From: Nocardia sp. SYP-A9097
GTDB taxonomy: Bacteria > Actinomycetota > Actinomycetes > Mycobacteriales > Mycobacteriaceae
NCBI RefSeq assembly: GCF_009649815.1
Contig: NZ_WJIC01000001.1
Location: 496,001 to 560,000, forward strand
DNA length: 64,000 nucleotides
Reading direction: 5' to 3'
Part shown: positions 35,940-45,356 of the stretch, one piece after another
Position numbering within the stretch: position 1 is the first letter of the stretch
Layout of the letters: every line of letters begins with the position of its first letter
Program-made: the position numbers and the translations under genes
The notes under the pieces: generated by a model
The model's database searches: none
Told to the model about the DNA's origin: nothing
The model's input: only the letters and a program-made list of their open reading frames with translations

Positions 35940-36406
35940 CTGGCGGGATGGGTGGTGACGAGTGCGAATACGGCGGCGCGCATATCGTCCGCCATGGGTA
36001 GGTTGTCCACGCCGTCGGCGTCGATCCATTGGAATTGATCGTGTTCGCCGGGTGCGAGCAGTACCTCGCCCGCTTCGGCTTCGACTACGAAGCTGTATTT
36101 GCGCACCCGGGATTTGGTGCGGGTGGCGTAGTCGAATCCGCCGAGTACGTCGGTGATTCGCAGTACGCGCAGTCCGGTCTCTTCGAAGAGTTCGCGTTCG
36201 ACGCATTGCGCGAAGCTCTCCCCGGATTCCACTCCGCCGCCCGGGAGTTCGTACATGCCCCCGTGATAATCATCGGCAACACGCCGTACGACCAGGAGTT
36301 TTCCCCCACGGAAAACGGCCACGCCCACGACGAAGTGGGTGATCCCCTCGCTGTTGGCCTGCTGCCGGAGTTCGCGTTCGATGCCCGCGAGTACGTCGGG
36401 TCGCAT
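35936..36406 (-). CDS. Nudix hydrolase
   Basis: A 156-residue protein with a full Nudix box at residues 57-79 (GGVESGESFAQCVERELFEETGL). The frame FVVGVAVFRGGKLLVVRRVADDYHGGMYELPGGG is typical of small nucleotide-sugar or dinucleotide hydrolases. Substrate unknown. It heads a three-gene minus-strand unit with the MFS and DUF4185 genes, coupled by overlapping stops and starts. The gap to the divergent pirin gene (36407-36631) shows no further gene. Confidence 0.92.
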   Translation of the reverse strand: MRPDVLAGIERELRQQANSEGITHFVVGVAVFRGGKLLVVRRVADDYHGGMYELPGGGVESGESFAQCVERELFEETGLRVLRITDVLGGFDYATRTKSRVRKYSFVVEAEAGEVLLAPGEHDQFQWIDADGVDNLPMADDMRAAVFALVTTHPAR

Positions 36407-36631
36407 CCCCTTGCTCTCCCTCCGGTTTCACTTGCGGCACATCATGATACGGTCGCCGACCGCACCCCGCCGGCAGGGTGTGAACAATAGCGCCCCGGTG
36501 TCCTGCCTGGTAGGCGGCGTACGGGCGGCGCTGCTCGCACGTTAGAATTTAACCCGGAATTCAGCTGGGTCGCCGAATGTGCCCCTTATCCTGGATTCTG
36601 ATCGGTGCACGCCGGTGAGAGGAGTAGGGCG

Positions 36632-37411
36632 GTGTCCACGCTCACGACACCACACATCGATGTCCATCGTGGCGGCGACCGCATGAAAACCCGTGTGGCG
36701 TGGCTGGATTCGAAGCATTCGTTCTCGTTCGGTGAACATTACGATCCCGAGAACACCCATCATGGGCTTTTGCTGGTGAACAACGAGGACATCGTGTTGC
36801 CGGGTGAGGGGTTCGAAACTCATCCCCATCGCGATATGGAGATCATCACCTGGGTGCTCAGTGGCAGCCTGGTGCATCAGGATTCACTCGGCCACAACGG
36901 CGTGATCTATCCGGGGCTGGCGCAGCGGATGAGCGCGGGCTCGGGGATCCTGCATTCGGAGAAGAACGATTCGTGGCGGCTGAGTACCGCGCCCGAACAC
37001 GATGAACCGGTGCATTTCGTCCAGATGTGGGTGGTTCCGGACGAGCCGGGTAGCGATCCGGGTTATCAGCAGCTGGAGGTCGACGACGAGTTGGCGCGCG
37101 GCGGGCTGGTGACGGTCGCCTCGGGCCTGCCCAGATACCGCGATCGCACGGCCATCGTCATCGGCAGTAGTCATTCGGCGCTGCACGTGGCGCGGATGCC
37201 CGGCATTTCGGAGGCACGGGAGGTTCGACTACCCGAGTCCCCCTACCTGCATGTGTTCGTCGCGCGCGGTGAGGTGGAGTTGGAGGGGGTCGGCACGCTC
37301 TACGAGGGTGATGCGGTGCGGATGGCGCGCAGTGGTGGGCAGCGGGTGATCGCGAACCTGCCGTCGGAGATTCTGGTGTGGGAGATGCATGCTCGCCTGG
37401 GTGGGCAATAG
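36632..37411 (+). CDS. Pirin family protein
   Basis: The 259-residue bicupin has the iron site in the first cupin: FETHPHRDMEIITWVLSGSLVHQDSLG contains the conserved HPHRDME, and then SAGSGILHSEKND supplies the last ligands. Bacterial pirins of this type include quercetin 2,3-dioxygenases and regulators of central metabolism; the role here is open. GTG 36632 has GAGGAG about ten bases upstream, so I prefer it to the GTG at 36605. Confidence 0.93.
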   Translation: MSTLTTPHIDVHRGGDRMKTRVAWLDSKHSFSFGEHYDPENTHHGLLLVNNEDIVLPGEGFETHPHRDMEIITWVLSGSLVHQDSLGHNGVIYPGLAQRMSAGSGILHSEKNDSWRLSTAPEHDEPVHFVQMWVVPDEPGSDPGYQQLEVDDELARGGLVTVASGLPRYRDRTAIVIGSSHSALHVARMPGISEAREVRLPESPYLHVFVARGEVELEGVGTLYEGDAVRMARSGGQRVIANLPSEILVWEMHARLGGQ

Positions 37412-37478
37412 CATGCGTTAACGCCTGATCACAGCGCCGGCGATACCGGGAGCAGCACCCGACGGAAGGACGACGCCC

Positions 37479-37985
37479 ATGTCGCAGTACCCGCCTCCTG
37501 GTAATTTCGGTGAGTACCCCCCGCCGCCCCCGCCCGGCGGCTATCCGCCGCCCGGTGGTCAACCGCCGCAACAGTATTGGCAGGAGTCGCCGAAGGGTAA
37601 GGGCCTCGCGGTCACGGCCCTGGTGCTCGGCATCATCGCGGTGGTGACCTTCTGGACCGTCATCCTCACCGTGGTGGGTGTCTTCTTCGGTTTGCTCGCG
37701 GCCATTTTCGGGCTCATCGCCATGATGAAGGCGCGCCGCGGCACCTCCGGTGGTTTCGGTATGGCGGTGGCCGGTCTGATCCTGGGCCTGTTGGGCCTGA
37801 TCGGCGGCATTGTGGTCGGGATTCTGGTCTGGGTGGTGTTCAAGGACAATGGCGGCACCGATCTGGTGGATTGCCTGAACAAGGCCGGTAATGACAAGGC
37901 CGCGCAGCAGCAGTGCCAGAACGATTTTCAGCAGCGCATCGAGGACAAGTTCAGCGTCACACCGACTCCGGTCCCCACCCGCTGA
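37479..37985 (+). CDS. DUF4190 membrane protein with Pro-rich N-terminus
   Basis: The 168 residues begin with a Pro/Tyr/Gly-rich cytosolic tail (residues 1-40, YPPPGNFGEYPPPPPPGGY). Two transmembrane helices follow (GLAVTALVLGIIAVVTFWTVILTVVGVFFGLLAAIFGLIAM and GMAVAGLILGLLGLIGGIVVGILVWVV), then an external C-terminus with two cysteines (VDCLNKAGNDKAAQQQCQND). This is the DUF4190 type, common in actinobacteria and of unknown function. Its last 29 bases overlap the 3' end of the convergent gene on the opposite strand. Confidence 0.85.
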   Translation: MSQYPPPGNFGEYPPPPPPGGYPPPGGQPPQQYWQESPKGKGLAVTALVLGIIAVVTFWTVILTVVGVFFGLLAAIFGLIAMMKARRGTSGGFGMAVAGLILGLLGLIGGIVVGILVWVVFKDNGGTDLVDCLNKAGNDKAAQQQCQNDFQQRIEDKFSVTPTPVPTR

Positions 37986-38466
37986 TTTGCGGCAAGGGCT
38001 GTACCGGACGGCATTCGCGGGTGGCGCCGACGACTTCGGCGAGCTCGGGCCGAAAGTCGTTGTCCGGTGGGCAGATCCAGGATCGGTAGCCGCTGTACTC
38101 ATCGGCCGGGGAGGGCAGCACAATGTGGCTACCGGGCAGCGCCACCGCCGCGCAGTCCCGGAACAGGTCGGAGAACAGGGAGTTGTCGAGGTAGGAGTCG
38201 TCGGTGGGGCCGGTCAGGAAGGTCCAGCGGCCGGAGCGCGGATGGCTGATTACGGGTCCGCAGCGCTTTCGCGCCAGCAGGTGGTCGCGGACGCGGCGAC
38301 CCAGGTCGGCGGGCATGGTGACGGCGCCGACGGAGCCGACCTCCAACATGATTCGGCCCAGCGCGGAGTCGACTATCCCGTAGAGGCCATGCTCCTTGCG
38401 GTAGCGCCGGCAGCGGGCCAGTGCCTCCTGGGTGGCGGTGTACGAGGACGGGTCCAGCGCGCTCAT
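37957..38466 (-). CDS. Uncharacterised 169-residue protein divergent from XRE/DUF397
   Basis: I do not recognise a function. The protein is soluble, with no signal or membrane segment. Readable blocks are YRKEHGLYGIVDSALGRIMLEVGSVGAVTMPADLGRRVRDHLL, HPRSGRWTFLTGPTDD and GSHIVLPSPADEYSGYRSWICPP; the last faintly recalls the C-terminal part of prim-pol-like proteins, at low confidence. ATG 38466 has GGAGG six bases upstream. It diverges from the XRE regulator across 88 bp and overlaps the DUF4190 gene tail-to-tail by 29 bp. Co-inheritance with the XRE/DUF397 pair is worth testing. Confidence 0.7.
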   Translation of the reverse strand: MSALDPSSYTATQEALARCRRYRKEHGLYGIVDSALGRIMLEVGSVGAVTMPADLGRRVRDHLLARKRCGPVISHPRSGRWTFLTGPTDDSYLDNSLFSDLFRDCAAVALPGSHIVLPSPADEYSGYRSWICPPDNDFRPELAEVVGATRECRPVQPLPQISGWGPESV

Positions 38467-38554
38467 GGCGAACCTCCTGCTACCGACAGTATTCGCCCGC
38501 AATCGGTATGACAATAGTCACACGCCGGTGAGTTCGGGCGTAGCATCGGCAGTC

Positions 38555-39427
38555 ATGGCGCCCGTTTCACCCACCGTGGCCCGGTGGGAGCTGGTACTCC
38601 GATTGCGGGAGCTGCGCGAGCAGCGTGGCTTCGATTCGGCGACCTTCGCCAAGCGGGTCGGCTTCACCCCGGCCAACTGGTCCCACGTGGAGAAGGGTCG
38701 CCGGGTTCTCACCGCCACCACCATCGGCCCGGTGCTGGAGCTGCTGGAGGTGGATGGCGAGGAGCGGGACGAACTCCTCGAATTGCTCACCGCCAGTAAG
38801 GATCGCGGGTGGTGGGCCAAGTCCTCGGCCCTGATCGGGCCGGAGTTACAGCGCTACTACGGCATGGAATTCGGTGCCGAGAGCATTCGCAGTTATGACT
38901 CGCTGGTGGTCCCCGGCCTGCTGCAGACCGAGGAGTACACCCGGGCGCTCATCAGCGCCGACGTCATGATCCGCCCGGTGCAGGTGGAGCAGCTGGTGGC
39001 GATCCGGATGCGCAGACAGGAACGATTACGCGATGCCGATCGGCTGGAGTTGACCGCCGTCGTCGGCGAGGCCACGCTCATGCAGCAGATCGGCGGCCCG
39101 AAAGTCCTTCGGGGACAACTGGAACACTTGGCAACACTCTTGGATGACCTGGATTCGGTGACGGTGCGGGTGATTCCGTTCGCCGCCACCCGCGGTGCGA
39201 TTCTCGGCGCCTCCAGTTTCCATCTGCTGGACTTCACTTCGACCGCGCTGCATACCTTCGGCTGGGTGGAGAGCGCGGTTTTCGGTGGGGCCGTGGATGA
39301 TCCGGAGATGATTCGCGATCTGGATTTCGCATTTGTGCGTGCAAAAGACCAATCACTCAGTCGTGCAGAGTCTTTGGACATGATCAAGAGTTATTCGCAA
39401 GGGTGGGAGACACATGCGAGACGGTAA
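38555..39427 (+). CDS. XRE-family regulator with DUF5753
   Basis: The 290 residues have an N-terminal helix-turn-helix (LRLRELREQRGFDSATFAKRVGFTPANWSHVEKGRRVL, about 10-50) and a C-terminal DUF5753 region (YDSLVVPGLLQTEEYTRALI through FVRAKDQSLSRAESLDMI). This is the WhiJ-like type common in Streptomyces and Nocardia, usually paired with a DUF397 protein that antagonises it. Here the DUF397 gene overlaps its end by 14 bp. It probably represses its own promoter and the divergent gene at 38466. Confidence 0.92.
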   Translation: MAPVSPTVARWELVLRLRELREQRGFDSATFAKRVGFTPANWSHVEKGRRVLTATTIGPVLELLEVDGEERDELLELLTASKDRGWWAKSSALIGPELQRYYGMEFGAESIRSYDSLVVPGLLQTEEYTRALISADVMIRPVQVEQLVAIRMRRQERLRDADRLELTAVVGEATLMQQIGGPKVLRGQLEHLATLLDDLDSVTVRVIPFAATRGAILGASSFHLLDFTSTALHTFGWVESAVFGGAVDDPEMIRDLDFAFVRAKDQSLSRAESLDMIKSYSQGWETHARR

Positions 39428-39818
39428 TATGCTGCCCATGCTAGAAACCGCGAAGTATCATCCGGAATCTACCGGTTGGTTCACGTCGACCCGCACGAAT
39501 AATGGAAATCAGTGTGTTGAGGTCCGATTCGACGGTGCGGCGGTGTTCATCCGTGACAGCAAGTACCGGCGGAATCCGGCCAACAGCGCACTCGATGAGC
39601 CCATCATCACTGTCAGCGCAGTCGAATGGATGTCCTTCCTGACAATCCTGCGGGACCGTCCCGGCGCTGCCGCAGCGCTCACCTCGACCACCGCCTCGGA
39701 CGGATACACCACCCTCCGGTCCGGGGAGATCGGTCTCGTCTACACCCCTGGCGAATGGGATGCCTTCCTGGCCGGCGTTCGCGATGGTGAGTTCGACCGG
39801 CTGCCACTCGCCGCCTGA
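39414..39818 (+). CDS. DUF397 protein, apparently two DUF397-like units
   Basis: The 134 residues contain a standard DUF397 unit (WFTSTRTNNGNQCVEVRFDGAAVFIRDSKYRRNPANSALDEPIITVSAVEWMSFL) followed by a second, shorter one (YTTLRSGEIGLVYTPGEWDAFLAGVRDGEFD) that keeps the characteristic end but has lost the first strands. Most DUF397 proteins have only one. ATG 39414 has GGGAG upstream and overlaps the XRE gene by 14 bp. In Streptomyces such proteins act with WhiJ-like regulators in development; that role here is inference. Confidence 0.88.
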   Translation: MRDGNMLPMLETAKYHPESTGWFTSTRTNNGNQCVEVRFDGAAVFIRDSKYRRNPANSALDEPIITVSAVEWMSFLTILRDRPGAAAALTSTTASDGYTTLRSGEIGLVYTPGEWDAFLAGVRDGEFDRLPLAA

Positions 39819-39880
39819 TCTTGTTTTCGCTCTCCGCGTGATCCCGCCGCAGCCGCGCCGCGATCGGCATACTGGAGGGC

Positions 39881-41863
39881 GTGACTTCGCAGCTGACGCC
39901 TCCCTCCGGTATCGATCTGTCCTTCCGCAATGAGGGTGTGCGGGTGCAGGACGACCTGTTCGCGCACGTCAACGGCGAATGGCTGGATAAATACGACATA
40001 CCGTCGGACCGGGCGGTGGATGGTGCCTTCCGCACGCTCTACGACCAGGCCGAGCGGGATGTGCAGCAGATCATCCAGGAGGCGGCCGCCTCCGATGCCG
40101 TGTCCGGTAGCGAAGAGCGCAAGATCGGCGACCTGTACAACAGCTTCATGGACACCGCGGCCATTACGGCCGCGGGCCTGTCCCCCATTGCCGGTGAACT
40201 GTCCGCCATTGCCGCGGTGCGCGATCCGACCGAGTTCGCCGCGCTGATCGGCCGGCATCAGCGGACCGGTGTGGGCGGCGCGATGGCGTTCTATGTCGAT
40301 ACCGATGACAAGAACTCCGAGCGCTACCTGGTGCACACCTCGCAGTCCGGTATCGGCCTGCCCGACGAGTCGTATTACCACAAGGACGAGCACGCCGAGA
40401 TCCGCGACAAGTACGTCGCGCATATCGGCCGTATGTTCGCGCTGGCCGGTTTGGATTACGACGCGCAGCGGGTATTCGAGCTGGAAAAGAAACTGGCGCA
40501 GGGGCATTGGGATGTGGTGCGCCGCCGCGATGCCGAAAAGAGTTACAACCTCACCACTTTCGATGCACTGGCAGCCGAGAATCCCGAATTCGACTGGGAT
40601 GCCTGGACTTCCGCGCTCGCCGAGGGTTTGGATCGCTCCGGCCCGGAGCTTTTCGCGGAACTCGTGGTGCGCCAGCCTGATTACGTGCGCACCTTCGCCC
40701 AACTGTGGGCGTCGGAGTCGCAGGACGATTGGAAGGCTTGGGCGGCTTGGCGAGTGGTCAAGGCCCGCGCCTCCTACCTCACCGATGATCTGGTCGAGGA
40801 GAGCTTCGACTTCTACGGTCGCACCCTGACCGGTGCGCCGGAGAACCGCGAACGCTGGAAGCGCGGCGTCTCGCTGGTGCAGGATCTGCTGGGCGAGGCC
40901 GTCGGCAAACTGTATGTGGCCCGGCACTTCCCGCCCGCCGCCAAGGCCCGCATGGTCGAGTTGGTGGAGAACCTGCAGGAGGCGTACCGCCGCAATATCG
41001 CCGACCTGGAGTGGATGGGCCCGGACACCCGGCAGGCGGCGCTGGCCAAGCTGGAGAAGTTCACCCCGAAGATCGGCTACCCGGACGAGTGGCGCGACTA
41101 TGCCGCGGTCACCGTCGATCCGGCCGATGTGGTCGGCAACTACCGCAGTGGCTATGCGGCAGAACACGATCGGGACCTGGACAAGCTGGGTGGCGCGGTG
41201 GATCGCGGCGAATGGTTCATGACCCCGCAGACCGTGAACGCCTACTACAACCCGGGCATGAACGAGATCGTCTTCCCCGCGGCGATTCTGCAGCCCCCGT
41301 TCTTCGATATGAACGCCGACGACGCCGCCAATTACGGTGGTATCGGCGCGGTCATCGGCCACGAGATCGGCCACGGCTTCGACGATCAGGGTTCGAAGTA
41401 CGACGGCGACGGCAATATGATCGACTGGTGGACCGAGTCCGATCGCACCGAATTCGGTAAGCGCACCAAGGCTTTGATCGACCAGTACAACGCCTTCTCC
41501 CCCAAGGACCTCACCGACGACCACAAGGTCAACGGCGAATTCACCATCGGCGAGAACATCGGCGACCTGGGCGGCCTCACCATCGCCCTGGCAGCCTACG
41601 AAATCGCCATGGAAGACAAGGCAATTCCCGTCCTGGACGGCCTGACCGGCCTCCAGCGCGTCTTCTTCGGCTGGGCCCAGGTCTGGCGCACCAAGGCCCG
41701 CCAAGAGGAAGCCATCCGCCGCCTCGCCGTAGACCCGCACTCCCCACCCGAATTCCGCTGCAACGGCGTAGTCCGCAACCTCGACAGCTTCCACGACGCG
41801 TTCAACGTGAAACCGGGCGACGAGCTCTACCTGGATCCGGTGGAGCGCGTGAAGATCTGGTGA
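39881..41863 (+). CDS. M13-family zinc metallopeptidase (Zmp1/PepO-like)
   Basis: The 660 residues match the length of mycobacterial Zmp1 (Rv0198c). The zinc site HEIGH is at residues 494-498 and the third ligand in GENIGDLGG at about 558-562, giving the M13 signature HExxH plus ExxxD. The substrate-binding NAYYNPGMNEIVFPAAILQPPFF is intact. The N-terminus (GIDLSFRNEGVRVQDDLFAHVNGEWL) starts directly with the neprilysin fold and has no signal peptide. The GTG start at 39881 is inferred. In mycobacteria the protein is linked to intracellular survival; here that is only by family. Confidence 0.95.
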   Translation: MTSQLTPPSGIDLSFRNEGVRVQDDLFAHVNGEWLDKYDIPSDRAVDGAFRTLYDQAERDVQQIIQEAAASDAVSGSEERKIGDLYNSFMDTAAITAAGLSPIAGELSAIAAVRDPTEFAALIGRHQRTGVGGAMAFYVDTDDKNSERYLVHTSQSGIGLPDESYYHKDEHAEIRDKYVAHIGRMFALAGLDYDAQRVFELEKKLAQGHWDVVRRRDAEKSYNLTTFDALAAENPEFDWDAWTSALAEGLDRSGPELFAELVVRQPDYVRTFAQLWASESQDDWKAWAAWRVVKARASYLTDDLVEESFDFYGRTLTGAPENRERWKRGVSLVQDLLGEAVGKLYVARHFPPAAKARMVELVENLQEAYRRNIADLEWMGPDTRQAALAKLEKFTPKIGYPDEWRDYAAVTVDPADVVGNYRSGYAAEHDRDLDKLGGAVDRGEWFMTPQTVNAYYNPGMNEIVFPAAILQPPFFDMNADDAANYGGIGAVIGHEIGHGFDDQGSKYDGDGNMIDWWTESDRTEFGKRTKALIDQYNAFSPKDLTDDHKVNGEFTIGENIGDLGGLTIALAAYEIAMEDKAIPVLDGLTGLQRVFFGWAQVWRTKARQEEAIRRLAVDPHSPPEFRCNGVVRNLDSFHDAFNVKPGDELYLDPVERVKIW

Positions 41864-41867
41864 TGGT

Positions 41868-41958
41868 CCCGGGGCCTTCGTAGCGGCCCCCCGCGATCAC
41901 CTCCGAACCTCGCTGGAACGTAATGTCCCGCAGGGTATTCGGCTACGAAGGCCCCGGG
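41868..41958. terminator. 17-bp inverted repeat with a large loop between convergent genes
   Basis: The 17-base arm 41868-41884 begins CCCGGGGCCTTCGTAG; 41942-41958 is its exact reverse complement, with 57 bp between. The whole element fills the gap between the M13 peptidase gene and the convergent ABC ATPase gene. The loop also contains GATCACCTCC and AATGTCCCGC but no gene. It could terminate both transcripts; a loop this long is unusual for that. Confidence 0.65.
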
Positions 41959-41977
41959 TACAGCCCGGCGTGCCCCG

Positions 41978-43057
<1,080 letters not shown>

Positions 43058-43083
43058 GCCGGCGGGTCTCCCTGTCTGATTTT

Positions 43084-43145
43084 CGCGCCGGCGGGGGCCT
43101 ACGTGGTTACGCGGGCTGCCGCCTCCGGCCCCTGACGCCGGCGCG
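43084..43145 (-). terminator. Intercistronic stem-loop between the binding-protein and ATPase genes
   Basis: Outer arms CGCGCCGGCG (43084-43093) and CGCCGGCGCG (43136-43145) are perfectly complementary; inner GGGGCC/GGCCCC segments extend the pairing imperfectly. The stem lies 11 bases past the binding-protein stop. It may stabilise the upstream message or partly terminate, giving more binding protein than ATPase, as in other importer operons. Confidence 0.6.
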
Positions 43146-43156
43146 AGGGCTTGTGA

Positions 43157-44485
43157 TTACTTGGGCAGCTTGGGGGTGATCTGCCGGTCGATGATCGTCT
43201 GCAGCTGGCTGCTGATATCGGCGAAAGCGCCTGTCACATCGCGGTTTTGCAGGCCGATCTGCTCCATACCGGTGCCGATGATCTGGTCGCCGCCGGGCAC
43301 GAAGACGCGTGCGAAGTCCTGCGACTTGGTGACCGCGAGCTGATCGATGGCGGTCTTGGAGTTCGGGTTCTTGGCCAGGAAGTCCTGCTCGCTCGGATCG
43401 CTCAGCGCCGACTTGCGGACCGGCATGTATCCGGTGCCCTGCGAGAAGTACGCGGTATTGGCCGCATTGGTGATGAACTCGATGAATTTGAGCGCGTTCG
43501 CCTTACGCCCGTCCGAGATGCGTGACGGAATCGCCAGGCCCGCACCACCGGTGGTGGCGCCCGCGCCGGACGGATGCGGCAGGAAGGCGGTGCCGACGGT
43601 CAGCTTGCCCTCGGCGTTCTTCATGATGCCCTTGAGGTCGCCGGTGGAGGCGATGGTGGAGCCCAGAATGCCGGTGCCGAATTCGGTGGCGATCTGCGGG
43701 CGGATGGCCGCGTACTTCTTCACATTGATCATGTCGCTGAAGAACTGGCCCGCCGCAATGGATTTCGGGTCGCTGAACTTCAGCTTCCAGTCGTCGGAGT
43801 AGCCGCCGCCGAAGGTCCACATCGGCCCCTGGAAGGTCCAGCCCAGGTAGTTCTTGGCGTCGCCCCAGCCGTGCGCCCACTTGTCGCCGCCCATGACGCC
43901 CTGGATCTTGGGGCCCCACTCGTCGAATTCCTGCCAGGTGCTGGGGCCGCGGTCCGGGAGTCCGGCCTTGGACCAGACATCCTTGTTGTAGTAGAAGACC
44001 TGCGTCGAGCGCGCGTACGGCAGCGCGTAATGCTTGTTGTTGAACTTGTAGTCGTTGGCCAGCGAGTCCACGTAGTCGTCGAGTTTCACTCCGGCGGAGC
44101 CGAAGTGCGAGTCGAGGGGTTCGATGGTGCCGTTCAGCGCGTAGTTGAACCACCAGACATCGGACAGCACAACGACATCGGGCAGTTCGCCGCCGGAGAG
44201 CGCCGCGTTGAACTTCTGCGACACCTCCTCGTAGTTCTTGCCCGCGTCGACCAGGTTGACCTTCAGATCCGGGTACTTGGCCTGGAACCGGTTGATGAGC
44301 TCGTTCTCCAGGTCCTTGGAGGTGCCGGGGTGGTTGGACCAGAAGGTGATGGTGTTCGAGTCACCACCCTGCTTGCTGCCGCCACCGGATCCGGCGCAGG
44401 CGGTCAGCGCCAGCCCGGCCGCGGTGGCTCCGGCCAGCCCGATGAACCCGCGTCGAGACAGTGCGGGGAAACGTGCTTCGGACAC
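43157..44485 (-). CDS. ABC transporter substrate-binding lipoprotein (UgpB-like)
   Basis: The 442 residues start with a twin-Arg signal (LSRRGFIGLAGATAAGLALTAC) that ends in lipobox Cys30, so a Tat-exported lipoprotein is likely. The mature part is a cluster-B sugar-binding type (NTITFWSNHPGTSKDLENELINRFQAKYPDLKVNLVDAG, and LPDVVVLSDVWWFNYALNG), with the UgpB-like Trp-Trp block. GTG 44485 has GAAGGAGA upstream. It lies 19 bp after a permease gene. Glycerol-3-phosphate/glycerophosphodiester or a trehalose-like sugar are both possible. Confidence 0.93.
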   Translation of the reverse strand: MSEARFPALSRRGFIGLAGATAAGLALTACAGSGGGSKQGGDSNTITFWSNHPGTSKDLENELINRFQAKYPDLKVNLVDAGKNYEEVSQKFNAALSGGELPDVVVLSDVWWFNYALNGTIEPLDSHFGSAGVKLDDYVDSLANDYKFNNKHYALPYARSTQVFYYNKDVWSKAGLPDRGPSTWQEFDEWGPKIQGVMGGDKWAHGWGDAKNYLGWTFQGPMWTFGGGYSDDWKLKFSDPKSIAAGQFFSDMINVKKYAAIRPQIATEFGTGILGSTIASTGDLKGIMKNAEGKLTVGTAFLPHPSGAGATTGGAGLAIPSRISDGRKANALKFIEFITNAANTAYFSQGTGYMPVRKSALSDPSEQDFLAKNPNSKTAIDQLAVTKSQDFARVFVPGGDQIIGTGMEQIGLQNRDVTGAFADISSQLQTIIDRQITPKLPK

Positions 44486-44504
44486 AGGAATCTCCTTCTG
44501 GGAC

Positions 44505-45356
44505 TTAACCCTTGACCGCACCGGAGGTGAGGCCCTTGATCATGTGACGCTGTAATGCGAGGAAGACGATGAGAATGGGCAGCATGGTGAGCAGGGTTCC
44601 GGCCATGACCGGACCCCAGTTGGTGACGCTCGGGTTCTCGGTGTTCTGCAGCAGGGTCAGACCGACCGGCAGCGTGGCGACGCGCGCGTCATCGGCCATC
44701 AAGAACGGCCACAGGTATTCGTTCCATTCGTTGACGAGCGTGACCACCGCGAACGCCACCATGGTCGGCCCCGACATGGGCAGCACCACCCGGGTGAGCA
44801 GCCGCCACCAGCCCGCACCGTCCATCCGCGCCGCCTCGATGACCTCGGCGGGCAGCGACAGGAAGTGATTGCGCATCAGGAACGTGCCGAAGGCGACCCC
44901 GCACAGCGGAACGATGATGCCCTGGAACGTATTTCGCCAACCCAACTGCGCGACCAGCGCGTAATTGGAGATGACGGTGATCTGATTCGGCACCATGAGC
45001 GCGGCGATGATCACCAGGAACAGCACCGTCTTACCCGGAAACCGCAGGAAGACAAGGCCGTACGCGCTGAGCACGCCGAGCACGAACTTCACCGCCGAGA
45101 TGATCCCGGTGATGATGATCGAGTTCCGCAGGAAGCTCCAGAACGGCAGCGCGGTGGTGGCCTCGCTGTAGTTCTCCGGATGCCAGGAGTGCGGCCAGTA
45201 CACGGCGGGCTGGGTGTAGATGTCACCGCGTTCCTTGAACGAGGTGATGACGATCCAGAACAGCGGCACACCGACGATGATCAGGACGCACACCATGGCC
45301 AGGTAGCCGAAAATCGTTGCCCAGCGGGCATTGTCGAGACGCTTCAACAGGCTCAC
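44505..45356 (-). CDS. ABC transporter permease (UgpE/MalG type)
   Basis: The 283 residues have six transmembrane helices beginning IFGYLAMVCVLIIVGVPLFWIVITSFK. The EAA motif contacting the ATPase reads EVIEAARMDGAGWWRLLTRVVLPMSGPTM. The end MIKGLTSGAVKG is the classical end of MalG-type permeases. The start overlaps the stop of the upstream permease gene by four bases. Confidence 0.94.
   Translation of the reverse strand: MSLLKRLDNARWATIFGYLAMVCVLIIVGVPLFWIVITSFKERGDIYTQPAVYWPHSWHPENYSEATTALPFWSFLRNSIIITGIISAVKFVLGVLSAYGLVFLRFPGKTVLFLVIIAALMVPNQITVISNYALVAQLGWRNTFQGIIVPLCGVAFGTFLMRNHFLSLPAEVIEAARMDGAGWWRLLTRVVLPMSGPTMVAFAVVTLVNEWNEYLWPFLMADDARVATLPVGLTLLQNTENPSVTNWGPVMAGTLLTMLPILIVFLALQRHMIKGLTSGAVKG

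Noticed and set aside
36424..36433. GGTTTCACTT as a further parS half-site
   Set aside because: Only one half resembles parS; the other half does not match.
39740..41794. 684-codon minus-strand frame opposite the M13 peptidase
   Set aside because: Antisense to a gene with intact zinc motifs; Val/Gly/Asp-rich shadow composition.
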